A DNA stretch of 64,000 bases from RBG-13-68-16 sp041494245 (GTDB lineage: Bacteria; Acidobacteriota; Thermoanaerobaculia; Thermoanaerobaculales; Thermoanaerobaculaceae). Positions 16,960 through 27,067 of the stretch are shown in pieces (the first letter of the stretch is position 1; each line of letters opens with the position of its first letter). The stretch covers positions 248,001 through 312,000 of the forward strand of contig JBGQAK010000001.1 of the NCBI GenBank assembly GCA_041494245.1, read 5' to 3'. The notes beneath the pieces were generated by a model. That model saw only the letters and a list, made by a program, of their open reading frames with translations. It was not told where the DNA came from and did not search any database. Position numbers and translations under genes: made by a program.

Positions 16960-17900
16960 AGGCCGGGGCTGTCGTGGTCAACTTCAAAGGGGGCGAGGAC
17001 CTCCCCGCCTGCCTGGCGGCGCTGCGCGCCCAGACGGTCCCGGTCGAGGTGGTGCTGGTGGACTGTGCCTCCGCGGACGGCTCGCGCCGCCTGGCCGAGA
17101 GACCGCCCGCGGGCGTGCGCGGCCTGCCCCTCGAGGAAAACGCGGGGTACGCGGGGGGATGCGCCGCAGGCCTCGCGGCGCTCGACCCGGGCGTGGAGGT
17201 GGTGGGGTTCTTCAACCCGGATTGCTTCCCGGCCTCCGACTTCTTCGCCGTGTGCTGCGAGGTGCTCGCGCGGGAACCGGGGGTCGGAGGGGTTGCCGGA
17301 CGCCTGGTGCGCCCCGACGGGGTCACGCTGGACTCCTGCGGCCAGGTGCTCACCCGGTGGCTGCTCATGGTGGAGGACCGCGGGTACGACGCGCCCGCCA
17401 AAGGGGCGTTCGAGAGCCCAGCCCGGGTGCTCGCCGCCTGCGGCGCCGGCATGGTCTACCGGCGTGCGGCACTGGCCGCGGCGGCGGTGGACGGCGAGGT
17501 GTTCCCGCGCGAATACTTCGCTTTTTGGGAGGATCTCGATCTCGGCTGGCGAGTCAGCAACGCGGGCTGGCGCATATGGTACGAGCCGCGCGCGCTGGCC
17601 ACGCACCGGCGCGCAGGCACCGCCGCACCTGGCCGGGGCCGGCTGATCTTCCGCCGCCCTCCCGAGCTCGCGGCGGCCATCCTCGCCAACCGCTGGGCCA
17701 CCCTGTTGCGCAACCTGCACTCGGTTGATTTTCTGCTGCGCCTGCCCGTACTTTTGACGGGGGAAATCGCCATGGTGACTGTCCTCCTGCTCCGCCGACC
17801 GGGGGTCGTGCCCGCCCTGCGGGCAGCGCTGCCGCGCGTGCGCCGTGCGGCACGGCAGCGGCGCCTGCTCCCGCGGCGCCGCCTGGCGGAGCTGGTGTGA
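16956..17900 (+). CDS. GT2-family glycosyltransferase (rhamnosyltransferase-like)
   Basis: The 314-residue GT-A enzyme has 'GAVVVNFKGGEDLPACL', the donor-site 'VVLVDCASADGSRRLA', 'NAGYAGGCAAGL', the metal-binding 'FFNPDCF' and the catalytic 'FWEDLDLGWRV' (ED.DL.WR). This set is typical of WbbL/RfbF rhamnosyltransferase-like enzymes, although the sugar cannot be read from sequence. A hydrophobic stretch near residues 255-285 may anchor it to the membrane. Both ends overlap neighbours by four bases, tying it to the GT4 gene and the WecA-like gene. Confidence 0.88.
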   Translation: MKAGAVVVNFKGGEDLPACLAALRAQTVPVEVVLVDCASADGSRRLAERPPAGVRGLPLEENAGYAGGCAAGLAALDPGVEVVGFFNPDCFPASDFFAVCCEVLAREPGVGGVAGRLVRPDGVTLDSCGQVLTRWLLMVEDRGYDAPAKGAFESPARVLAACGAGMVYRRAALAAAAVDGEVFPREYFAFWEDLDLGWRVSNAGWRIWYEPRALATHRRAGTAAPGRGRLIFRRPPELAAAILANRWATLLRNLHSVDFLLRLPVLLTGEIAMVTVLLLRRPGVVPALRAALPRVRRAARQRRLLPRRRLAELV

Positions 17901-18910
17901 GCGCGCCTCTGATCCCGCTGGCGTTTGTGCTCGCGCTCCTGCTCGGGCTCTACTTCACCCCGCTGGCACGCCAGGCGGCACTGCGCTTCGGCATCGTGGA
18001 CCGGCCGGACGGCGCGCTCAAGCAGCAGGCGACGCCCGTTCCGTACCTGGGCGGCCTCGCGGTCTTCCTGGCCTACCTGGTGGCGCTCGGGATGGTGTTC
18101 GCCTTTGACACGCTCCTGCTGGGCCTGCTGCTGGCAGGGACGCTCACGCTCCTTGTCGGCCTGGTGGACGATTTCGGGGTCCTGACGCCGGCGGCCAAGC
18201 TGGCGGGGCAGGCGGTGGCGGTCTTCGTGTTGCTGCGCAGCGGCGCTGTCATCGAGCTCGTAGATGTGCCGCAAGGGTTGCGCTGGCCGCTCGCCGCGCT
18301 CTGGTTGTTCGCCGTCTGCAACGCGTTCAACCTCCTGGACATCATGGACGGGCTGGCTGCCGGCGTGGGCGCCATTGCGGCGATGGCAATGGGCGTCGTG
18401 GCGCTGGCCACCGGGGAGCTCCCCGAGGCTGCGGCGTCTTTCGCGTTGGCGGGCGCGCTCTGCGGCTTCCTCGTCTTCAACATCCACCCTGCCCGCATCT
18501 ACCTCGGTGACGCGGGTTCGCTCGCGCTTGGCATCACCCTCGGGGCACTCGGTCTTGCCATCCGCTGGAGCGACAGGAGCCCGGCGGGCTTCCTCGCACC
18601 CCTCGCCATCCTGGCTGTCCCTCTGGCGGACACCGCGTACGTGAGCGTGTTGCGCGCGCGCGCGGGCAAACCGTTCTGGTACGGCAGCCCGGATCATTTC
18701 CCCTTGCGCCTGCGCCACCGGCTTGGGGGAGATGTTCGCAAGACCGTTGCCGTTGTTCTCGCTCTTTCCCTTCTGGGTGCGCTGGTGGGAGTTGGTACCG
18801 CGGCGCTCTGGCCATGGCAGGTGGGGGTGTGGGCGCTGGGGCTCTACCTGCTCCTGGTGTTGGCCCTGCTGATCGTCCTGGCCCGGGTCCGAATGGAGGT
18901 GCCGCGGTGA
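17897..18910 (+). CDS. WecA/MraY-type polyprenyl-phosphate sugar-1-phosphate transferase
   Basis: The 337-residue membrane enzyme has about ten helices and the family cytoplasmic motifs: 'DRPDGALKQQATPVPYLGG', 'LVGLVDDFG', 'NAFNLLDIMDGLA', 'YLGDAGSLALG' and the His/Arg-rich loop 'DHFPLRLRHRLGG'. It would transfer a HexNAc-1-phosphate from UDP-sugar to undecaprenyl phosphate, the first committed step for the glycan built by the neighbouring transferases and exported by Wzm/Wzt. It is WecA-like rather than MraY because it sits in a glycan operon and lacks a surrounding mur cluster. GTG start overlaps the previous stop. Confidence 0.9.
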   Translation: MSAPLIPLAFVLALLLGLYFTPLARQAALRFGIVDRPDGALKQQATPVPYLGGLAVFLAYLVALGMVFAFDTLLLGLLLAGTLTLLVGLVDDFGVLTPAAKLAGQAVAVFVLLRSGAVIELVDVPQGLRWPLAALWLFAVCNAFNLLDIMDGLAAGVGAIAAMAMGVVALATGELPEAAASFALAGALCGFLVFNIHPARIYLGDAGSLALGITLGALGLAIRWSDRSPAGFLAPLAILAVPLADTAYVSVLRARAGKPFWYGSPDHFPLRLRHRLGGDVRKTVAVVLALSLLGALVGVGTAALWPWQVGVWALGLYLLLVLALLIVLARVRMEVPR

Positions 18911-20199
18911 GCCGCGTCGTTATCCTGGGCGCCGGCCTGACAGGTCTTGCGGCCGCCTACCACCTCTCGCGGCAAGGCGTGGCCGCCACCGTGCTGGAAA
19001 GAGGCGAGCGGGCCGGGGGCGCGTGCAGGACCGTCGAGAGGGACGGTTTTTCCTTCGACCTCACCGGGCACCTCCTCCACCTCGCCCGCCCGGAGAGCGA
19101 GGAGCTGCTGCGGGCCCTCGGGATCCGTGCCTCGCTCCGGTCGCACCGGCGGCGGGCGGGGATCGCACTTGCCGGGACCGTGACGCCGTACCCCATCCAG
19201 ATCAACACCTACCGGCTTCCGCGCGAGATACGCCGGGATTGCTTGCTGGGATTCGTCGAGGCCCAGCTTCGAGGGCGCGACCCGGAGCCGGAGACGAAGC
19301 GGTTCGCAGACTGGGTGCTGGCCCGTTTCGGGGAGGGTTTTGCCCGCCACTTCTTCTTCCCGTACAACCGTAAGCTCTACTGCACCGACCCGGCGGAACT
19401 GACCACCGAGTGGGTGGGGCGCTACGTGCCGCGCCCTTCAGTTGCCGATGTCATTGACGGGGCGCTGGGCCTGTACCGGAAATCGGTGGGGTACAACGCG
19501 ACGTTCCTGTACCCGCGTCGAGGCGGCATCCAGCTCCTCCCCGACGCGCTCGCGGCACACGTGCCGGTGCGGGTGGCGACGCTGGTGCGCTCCGTGCACC
19601 TGGGTGCTCGGGAGGTGGTGCTGGAGTCGGGGGAGACCATCGGGTGGGACACGCTGGTGGCCACCGCGTCCCTCTCGCACCTGGCGGCGATGACCGCGGA
19701 CCTGACCGCCGAGATGAGGGACGCCGCCTCACGCCTGCGGGCCGTGGCGGTCGTCAACCTCAACCTCGGGGTGAAGGGCCCCGCTCCGCGGCGGGAGCAC
19801 TGGCTCTACGTCCCCGAGGAGAGGTTCCCCTTCTACCGCGTCGGCATTCCGTCCAACCACGGCGAGGTCGCCCCGCGCGGGTACCACACGGTGTCGGTGG
19901 AGGTCAGCGTGCCGGCAGGAACACCCACGCCCGCCGGCCTTGAGGAGCGGTGCCTGGCCGCCCTGGAGGAGCTGGGCCTCCTGGGCCGGCGTTCGGACGT
20001 GGTGGTGACGGAGCAGGTCCGCCTCGACCCCGCCTACGTCGTCTTTGACGCCGCCCGCCCGGCGGCGGTCGCTGCCCTGCGCGGCGGTTTCCGCGCAGCC
20101 GGCGTCGTGCTTGCGGGTCGCTGGGCGGAGTGGAAGTACTCCACGATGGAGGACGCCCTGTGGGACGGGGCGACGGTCGCCCGACGGGTGACGGCGTGA
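18907..20199 (+). CDS. FAD-dependent oxidoreductase, UDP-galactopyranose mutase / protoporphyrinogen oxidase-like
   Basis: The 430-residue flavoprotein has an N-terminal dinucleotide-binding fold 'VVILGAGLTGLAAAYHLS' followed by 'VLERGERAGGACRTVE' and 'FDLTGHLLHL'. The 'FFFPYNRKLYCTDPAEL' block resembles the region in Glf-like and amine-oxidase-like enzymes of glycan clusters. The C-terminal FAD motif is '...GVVLAGRWAEWKYSTMEDAL'. In this context it may interconvert pyranose and furanose sugar donors, but it could instead be an amine oxidase-type enzyme. Coupled by four-base overlaps on both sides. Confidence 0.75.
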   Translation: MSRVVILGAGLTGLAAAYHLSRQGVAATVLERGERAGGACRTVERDGFSFDLTGHLLHLARPESEELLRALGIRASLRSHRRRAGIALAGTVTPYPIQINTYRLPREIRRDCLLGFVEAQLRGRDPEPETKRFADWVLARFGEGFARHFFFPYNRKLYCTDPAELTTEWVGRYVPRPSVADVIDGALGLYRKSVGYNATFLYPRRGGIQLLPDALAAHVPVRVATLVRSVHLGAREVVLESGETIGWDTLVATASLSHLAAMTADLTAEMRDAASRLRAVAVVNLNLGVKGPAPRREHWLYVPEERFPFYRVGIPSNHGEVAPRGYHTVSVEVSVPAGTPTPAGLEERCLAALEELGLLGRRSDVVVTEQVRLDPAYVVFDAARPAAVAALRGGFRAAGVVLAGRWAEWKYSTMEDALWDGATVARRVTA

Positions 20200-21443
20200 C
20201 GCCGCTGAGGGTCCTGCACGCCATCACTATGCTCGAGCTGGGCGGGGCGCAGCGCAACACGCTCGATACCGTGGCGGCGCTGGACCGCCGCGAGTTCGCG
20301 GTCGGCCTGGCGTGTGCCGACGAGGGCGAGCTGCTCCCGGAGGCGCGCGCCCTCCCCGACGTGGAGCTGTTCGAGCTTCCCCATCTGCGGCGCGAGGTGC
20401 GTCCCTGGTCGGATGCACGTGCCCTGTCCGAGTTGCGGCGGGCGATCCGGACGTTCCGTCCGCACATCGTGCACACCCACTCCTCGAAGGCCGGGATCCT
20501 GGGGCGTCTGGCGGCCCGTCGCGAGGGCGTGCCGCTGGTCGTTCACTCGATCCACGGGTTCGGTTTCGGCCCGCACCAGCCCGCGCCGGTGCGTCTGGCG
20601 TTCCTCACCGCCGAGCGGCTGGCGGCACCGTGGACCACGGCGTTCATCGCGGTTTCGAGGCGCAACCTCGAGGACGGCGTGCGGCTGGGGTTGTTCACCG
20701 CGGAGAAGGCGAGGGTGATCCGGTCCGGGATCGACCTGAAACCGTTCGTCGAGCACCGTGGCGGCGAGGCAGTCCGCCGCGAACTCGGTGTTCCTGCCAC
20801 GGCGCCGCTCGTCGTCCAGATCGCGTGCTTCAAGCCGCAGAAGGCCCCCGAACGCTTCGTGGAGGTCGCGGCGCGCCTGGCGCCCCGTTTCCCGGAGGCC
20901 CACTTCCTGCTGGTGGGCGACGGTGCCCTGCGCGGGCGGCTCGAGCGGCTCCGCCGCGAGGCCGGCCTGGAGAGCCGCCTCCATCTGCCGGGGTGGCGGC
21001 GCGATGTGCCGGGGGTGCTCGACGCGGCGACCGTGGTGACGCTCACCTCGCGGTTCGAGGGGTTGCCGCGGGTCCTGGTGGAGGCGCTGGCCGCCGGCGT
21101 GCCGGTCGTTTCGATGTCGGTTGACGGGGTGCCGGAGGTGGTGCACGACGGGGAGAACGGGTTCCTGCTGGCGCAGGGGGACGTGGCCGGGGTCGCTGAG
21201 CGCACCGGGGATATCCTTGCGGACGGAGCGCTGCGGGCGCGCCTGGCGGCGCGGACGGGGGAGGGGATGGAGGAGTTCGATCGGGACGTCATGATCCGGC
21301 AGCAGGAGGAGCTGTACCGGGAGCTGGCGGAAAAGGCCGGGATCCGGGCCCTAGATACCGGAACGACAAATGCGCCGCCGGTCTTCCGGAGCTCGGAGCC
21401 CGAAGCCAGGAGCCCGGGCCGGGTGGGGGGAAGGCGTGGCTGA
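20196..21443 (+). CDS. GT4-family glycosyltransferase with repeat-derived C-terminal tail
   Basis: The 415-residue GT-B enzyme begins 'LRVLHAITMLELGGAQRNT', with the GG(A/G)Q loop of the family, 'HIVHTHSSKAGILGRLAAR', and donor-domain motifs 'LVVQIACFKPQKAPERFV', 'FLLVGDGALRGRLE' and the EX7E region 'SRFEGLPRVLVEALAAG'. The fold ends near residue 390. The last ~25 residues are Arg/Ser/Pro/Gly-rich and are encoded by GC-rich tandem-like sequence, so they look like a late addition. GTG start overlaps the previous stop; the gene ends eight bases inside the prepilin peptidase gene. Confidence 0.87.
   Translation: MTPLRVLHAITMLELGGAQRNTLDTVAALDRREFAVGLACADEGELLPEARALPDVELFELPHLRREVRPWSDARALSELRRAIRTFRPHIVHTHSSKAGILGRLAARREGVPLVVHSIHGFGFGPHQPAPVRLAFLTAERLAAPWTTAFIAVSRRNLEDGVRLGLFTAEKARVIRSGIDLKPFVEHRGGEAVRRELGVPATAPLVVQIACFKPQKAPERFVEVAARLAPRFPEAHFLLVGDGALRGRLERLRREAGLESRLHLPGWRRDVPGVLDAATVVTLTSRFEGLPRVLVEALAAGVPVVSMSVDGVPEVVHDGENGFLLAQGDVAGVAERTGDILADGALRARLAARTGEGMEEFDRDVMIRQQEELYRELAEKAGIRALDTGTTNAPPVFRSSEPEARSPGRVGGRRG
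21375..21424 (+). repeat. GC-rich low-complexity repeat at the 3' end of the glycosyltransferase gene
   Basis: Units close to GAGCCCGAAGC and GAGCCCGGGC recur (GGAGCTCGGAGCCCGAAGCCAG, then GAGCCCGGGCCGGG). They encode a polar tail beyond the conserved enzyme fold. This resembles small dispersed intergenic repeats, but no second full copy was found in the window. Confidence 0.35.
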
Positions 21444-22224
21444 TTCCGTGATGCCGGGGTGGTTCGTGCTCGCGGTGGCAGGCGCCTACGGGCTGGTGAT
21501 CGGGAGCTTCCTGAACGTCGTGGTCCACCGTCTGCCGCGCGGGATGTCGCTGGCCAGGCCCGGCTCGCACTGCCCGGCGTGCGGGGCCCCGGTGCGCTGG
21601 TTCGACAACGTCCCACTCCTCTCGTACCTGTTGCTGGGAGGACGGTGCCGCGCCTGCATGGTCCGCATCTCGCCGCGCTACCCGCTCGTGGAGCTGACCT
21701 GCGGTGCGCTCGCCGTCGCCGTCGTCGCGCGCTTCGGCTTGACGTTGGCCGGGGGTGAGGCAATGCTGCTGGTGATGCTCCTGCTGCCCCTGGCGTTCAT
21801 CGACCTGGAGCACCACCTCCTCCCCGACGTGCTGACCTTGCCCGGGATCGTGCTCGGGCTGGCGGGCTCGCTGGCGGGCGGGTTCGTCTCCATCACGGAG
21901 GCGGCGATCGGCGCCGCCCTGGGTGCGGCGCTGCCCTACGCGGTGATCGTCATCTACCGCTGGTTGCGGGGCGCAGAGGGGATGGGGCTCGGTGACGTCA
22001 AACTGCTCGCCATGGTGGGGGCGTTCCTGGGGTGGCGGGGCGTGCTGCTCACCCTCGGCCTCGGCGCCACCGTAGGGGCCGTCGTCGGTATCGGCCTGAT
22101 CGCGGCGGGGCGCGGCAAGCGGGACACCGAGCTTCCGTTCGGGACGTTCCTGGCGGGCGCCGCGGTGGTCGTGCTGTTCGCTGGCAACGCGCTCGCCGTG
22201 CTGCTCGGGTGGCTGCGCCCGTGA
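21436..22224 (+). CDS. pilD: Prepilin peptidase / N-methyltransferase PilD (GspO)
   Basis: The 262-residue membrane aspartyl protease has the complete family set: 'GSFLNVVVHRLPRG', a zinc-type cysteine quartet (Cys46, Cys49, Cys71, Cys74), and the two catalytic aspartates in 'FIDLEH' (Asp123) and 'GLGDVK' (Asp187). It cleaves the leader of type IV prepilins and N-methylates the new Phe. GTG 21436 overlaps the upstream gene by eight bases and follows a G-rich ribosome site; ATG 21451 is a credible alternative, because the conserved sequence begins just after it. The stop overlaps the sensor kinase start. Confidence 0.94.
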   Translation: MADSVMPGWFVLAVAGAYGLVIGSFLNVVVHRLPRGMSLARPGSHCPACGAPVRWFDNVPLLSYLLLGGRCRACMVRISPRYPLVELTCGALAVAVVARFGLTLAGGEAMLLVMLLLPLAFIDLEHHLLPDVLTLPGIVLGLAGSLAGGFVSITEAAIGAALGAALPYAVIVIYRWLRGAEGMGLGDVKLLAMVGAFLGWRGVLLTLGLGATVGAVVGIGLIAAGRGKRDTELPFGTFLAGAAVVVLFAGNALAVLLGWLRP

Positions 22225-23860
22225 TCAGCCGGCTTCCCTCCCGGCGCTTCCGCGAGGCCAAGCTCCTCATCGGGGCCGCCCTCCTGATGCTGGTGGGGAT
22301 GGTGGTGGCGGAGATGGTGGGGATGCTGGCGGTTGCGCGCGTCGTCGAGGAGGAGGCGCGCCGCGCCTCGGTGGCGGCCGCGCAACTGCTCGCCTCGCGG
22401 GTCGCCGGCGGCGAGTCCACCCGGTTTGTCGCCGGTCTCAGGGAGGAGGGTTGGGGGCTGGCGGTGATGTCCGACGGCGGCGTGGTCGAGCGGATCGGGG
22501 AGGTGGGGCCGGTGGAGCCGGCGTGGTGGCCGTGGTCTTCACGTTCGGAGTGGGAGCGCCAGGGCCAGACAGTGGCTGGTCCGCTGCCGCTCGCCGGTCG
22601 CCAGGTGCTGGTGGCGTACCAGCCGCTGGCGGACGGTCGCGTGGTGCGCTCGGTGGTTCCGGTGCCGCGGGTGGTCTCCTGGCTGCGAGGCTTGGGAGCA
22701 GCGCTCGCCGTCGCGGTCGCGGTGGGTGGCGGGCTGCTCGTCTGGGCCCTGATCACGAGGGTGCTGGCACCGTACCGGGAGCTGCTGGCGGAGGCGGTGA
22801 GGGTGACGCGGGGGCCCGGCGAAGAGGCCGAGGACCGCTTCCTGGTGGAGACGTTCCGCGGCACGGTGCGGCGCTTGGAGCTCTCGGAAGCGGCGCTGCG
22901 GAGGAGGGCGGACGACCTCGAGGTGCTCGCGGAGGTGCTGACCCGCGGCTCCACCGCCGGGGTCGTAATCACCGACCCCGGAGGAACGGTCCGAGCGACC
23001 AATGCGGCGGCCCTCGATCTGGTCCCGGCCCTTGCGGTGGGAGGCGGTCTGCCGGAGGATCTCTCGGTGGGCGAGAAGGACCGGCGGCTGGGAAAGGGGG
23101 TCGTGGAGGTCCGGCGTCTGCCGCTGCTGGCGGTGGACGGGTCGGCCCAGGGGGAGGTGGTATTCCTCACCGACCGAACCGCGGTGGAGTCGCTCGAACG
23201 GGCGCTCGCCGAGCAGGAGCAGATGGCGGCGCTGGGGGAGTTGGCGGCCGGCATGACCCACGAGCTGCGCAACGCCCTCGCCACCATGCGCGGCTACCTG
23301 CGCCTGCTGCCGGAGGCGACGCGTGAGGATCGCGACCGCTTCGCGGCCGCCATCAACGACGAGGCGGAGGGGTTGGCGGCGCTGCTGGACCGTTTCCTGC
23401 GCTTCGCCCAGCCGCGGGAGCTGCGCCGCGACCCGGTGGAGGTCAGGGAACTGGTGGAGGAAACGGCGCGCAAGGTTCGAACGGCGTTTCCCGGCGTCAC
23501 CCTCACGGTGGATGGCGAGCCTGCCGGCGCGTTCGGGGATGCGCTCGCCCTGAGCGTGGTGGTGGAGAACCTTCTGCGCAACGCGGCCGAGGCGGTGGCC
23601 GCACAGGGCGGTCAGGTGCTGGCCCGGGTGGAGACCTCTCCGGGTCTGGTGCGCGTGGTCGTCGAGGACGACGGGCCGGGCGTGAACGACGAGCTCAAGG
23701 ACCGCCTCTTCCTGCCGTTCGTGTCCAGCAAGCCGTCCGGCGGCCTCGGGCTCGCACTGGCACGTCGGTTCGCGCGCCTGCACGGAGGCGACGTCGAGCA
23801 CGAGCCACGCTCCGGCGGCGGCTCGCGCTTCCTCTTCTGGCTGCCGCGCCAGGGGGTGGC

Positions 23861-23864
<4 letters not shown>
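22221..23864 (+). CDS. pilS: Membrane sensor histidine kinase, PilS/NtrB-like
   Basis: The 547-residue kinase has a transmembrane helix near residues 14-38, an extracytoplasmic sensor region of about 110 residues, a second helix near 155-175, a HAMP-like linker, a PAS-like domain ('AGVVITDPGGTVRATNAAA'), a HisKA domain with the phospho-acceptor His347 in 'GMTHELRNALATMRGYLR', and a HATPase domain with 'NLLRNAAEAV', 'DDGPGV' and 'GGLGLALARR'. The H-E-L-R-N box is typical of NtrB/PilS-like kinases that partner sigma-54 activators. It lies between pilD and the activator with four-base overlaps on both sides. Confidence 0.9.
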
Positions 23865-25126
<1,262 letters not shown>

Positions 25127-25129
25127 GCG

Positions 25130-26467
25130 TCAGGGGGCGAGCGCCGCGAGCACGGCGGCGGCGAGGGGGCGGTCCTGCTCGGGGAACACCGCCCGTAGAT
25201 CGAGCACCACGTTTCCTTCCTCGACTCGTCCGACCACCGCTGGTGTCGCCTTTCTCAGCTTGGCTGCGGTCACGTCGCCGCCCGGCAGCGTGACGGCCCA
25301 GGAAGGCAGCGTCTGGTCGGGTGTGGTCCCGCCCCCCAGCACCGCGCGCGTGGTGACCGCCCCGGCCTGCACGCCCGCCTGGCCCAGCCGACGGACGAGC
25401 CGGCGGGCGCGGCTGCGCAGCGTGGCTTCCTGGACCGCCAGCAGCCTGTAGAGGGGAACCTCCTCGGGGCGCCCGGCGAGGTAGGCGTCGAGCGTTGCCG
25501 CGAGGGCGGTCAACGCGCTCTTGTCTGGGCGGAGCGCGCGCCGCAGCGGGTGCCTTCGCAGTGGGGCGATGGCCGCCTGCTGGCCCACCAGCACGCCCGC
25601 CTGCGGGCCACCCAGCAGCTTGTCGCCCGAGAACAGCACAACATCGGCGCCCGCGGCCAGGATCTCCTGGACGGTGGCCTCGTGGCGGAGACCGTAGCGG
25701 GCGAGGTCGGTGTGACACCCGGAGCCCTGGTCGACCCACACCGGGATGCCACGTGCCCGGCCGACCTCGACCAGCTCCCGCAGGTCGGGTGTCGCCACGA
25801 AACCGCCCATGTGAAAGTTTGAGCGATGGACCGCGAGGATGGCGGCCGTGTTCTCGCCGATGGCACGGGTGTAGTCCCCGGGGTGCGTGCGGTTGGTGCA
25901 GCCAACCTCCACCAGGCGTGCACCCCCCGCGGCCATGATCTCGGGGAGCCGGAACGAGCCGCCGATCTCGATGAGCTCGCCGCGTGAGACGATCACCTCG
26001 CGCCCGGCGGCGCCGGCCGCGAGCAGGAGCACGAGCGCGGCCGCGTTGTTGGTGACCACGGTAGCGGCCTCGGCGCCGAAGTAGCTCACCAGGCGCGCGG
26101 TCACCGGAGCGAGCCGTTCACCGCGTCCGCCTGCCTCGAGGTCGTACTCCAGGGCCAGGTAGCCGGTGGGGGCGGCGTCGGCGCGGGGCGCCCGACCCAG
26201 GTTGGTGTGCATGAGCACGCCGGTGGCGTTGATCACCCCGGGGTAGGCGAGGGAGGTTCGCCGGCGGAGGACGGCCCGTGCCTCGGCCACCAGCTCGCCG
26301 CACGGGGGCGGGGCCTCGCCGCGGACGACCCTTAGCCTCGCCGCGGCCAATGCCTCGCGTACCGCCGCCCGCACCGCCGCCGCGCCGTGGCGCTCGCGCT
26401 CGCGCAGCATCTGCTCGTCCGAAAGCAGCCGGTGCACGGCGGGGAGCGCGGCCAACGAGTTGCTCAT
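25130..26467 (-). CDS. selA: L-seryl-tRNA(Sec) selenium transferase SelA
   Basis: The 445-residue PLP enzyme converts Ser-tRNA(Sec) to Sec-tRNA(Sec) using selenophosphate. The N-terminal 'LPAVHRLLSDEQML' helix, 'VINATGVLMHTNLGRAP', 'TVVTNNAAALVLLLAAG', 'WVDQGSGCHTDLARYGL' and the PLP lysine in 'LFSGDKLLGGPQAG' (Lys283) are all as in SelA, and the length matches. Partner genes selB, selD and tRNA-Sec are not in the window, and no selenoprotein gene was recognised. The ATG is preceded by a -10-like hexamer at a six-base distance, suggesting a leaderless message. Confidence 0.94.
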   Translation of the reverse strand: MSNSLAALPAVHRLLSDEQMLRERERHGAAAVRAAVREALAAARLRVVRGEAPPPCGELVAEARAVLRRRTSLAYPGVINATGVLMHTNLGRAPRADAAPTGYLALEYDLEAGGRGERLAPVTARLVSYFGAEAATVVTNNAAALVLLLAAGAAGREVIVSRGELIEIGGSFRLPEIMAAGGARLVEVGCTNRTHPGDYTRAIGENTAAILAVHRSNFHMGGFVATPDLRELVEVGRARGIPVWVDQGSGCHTDLARYGLRHEATVQEILAAGADVVLFSGDKLLGGPQAGVLVGQQAAIAPLRRHPLRRALRPDKSALTALAATLDAYLAGRPEEVPLYRLLAVQEATLRSRARRLVRRLGQAGVQAGAVTTRAVLGGGTTPDQTLPSWAVTLPGGDVTAAKLRKATPAVVGRVEEGNVVLDLRAVFPEQDRPLAAAVLAALAP

Positions 26468-26473
26468 TATCGA

Positions 26474-26479
26474 ATTCTA
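26474..26479 (-). promoter_or_regulatory. -10-like TAGAAT placed for leaderless selA
   Basis: On the minus strand TAGAAT is followed by exactly six bases and the ATG of selA. A weak TTGCCG lies about 19 bases upstream. No Shine-Dalgarno is possible in the six-base gap. Confidence 0.55.
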
Positions 26480-26524
26480 CCTTTTCGGGCGGCCCGCGCG
26501 GCAATCTTGTGTATTCTTGAGTGC

Positions 26525-27067
26525 GTGAGCAACGGGAGCGTCGTCGGCCAGCTGGAGCGCACGCTCGAGGACCTGGCGCGGAAGTGGGAGCGCTTCTTCG
26601 CCCATGATCGCCACGTACCCACTCCCCCCGAAAAAGAGCGTGAGGCGCTGGAACGCCGCCTGCGCGAGGTGTCCCGCGAGGAGAAGCGCGGCGCGGCCGA
26701 GCAGTTCCGCCTCGAACAGCTGCTCCACCGCTTCACCACCTACAACCAGCTCTGGCAGCGCCTGTTGCGCGAGCGCGAGGAGGCGCGGAAGGCCACAGGC
26801 GCCGTGGCGCGGGCGGCAAACGAAACCGGGGCGGCTCCCGTACCTGATGAGGGCGACGAGTACCGGAAGGTCTTCTCCACGTACGCCGCCGCCCTGAGCA
26901 AGACGGGGAAGGAGGTGCCGGTGGACTATGCCCGCTTCCGCGAGACGCTGGAGCAGCAGCGGCGTCAACTGGAGGGCAGGGGGTCGGTGGTGGAAGGGTT
27001 CGAGGTCGTCGAGAAAGGTACCCAGGTGCGGGTACGGGCGCGGGTGCGCCGCGGGAGGCAGGAATGA
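26525..27067 (+). CDS. MXAN_5187-like C-terminal domain protein
   Basis: The 180-residue soluble, highly charged helical protein matches in layout the MXAN_5187 C-terminal domain known from myxobacteria: 'LERTLEDLARKWERFFAHD' with 'PPEKEREALERRLREVS', a 'RFTTYNQLWQRLLRE' helix, and a second conserved block 'YRKVFSTYAAALSKTGKEVPVDYARFRETL'. Function is unknown. GTG 26525 is chosen; a TATTCT hexamer lies seven bases upstream, so it may also be leaderless. The gene overlaps the next by four bases. It is divergent from selA with a 57-bp gap. Confidence 0.75.
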   Translation: MSNGSVVGQLERTLEDLARKWERFFAHDRHVPTPPEKEREALERRLREVSREEKRGAAEQFRLEQLLHRFTTYNQLWQRLLREREEARKATGAVARAANETGAAPVPDEGDEYRKVFSTYAAALSKTGKEVPVDYARFRETLEQQRRQLEGRGSVVEGFEVVEKGTQVRVRARVRRGRQE

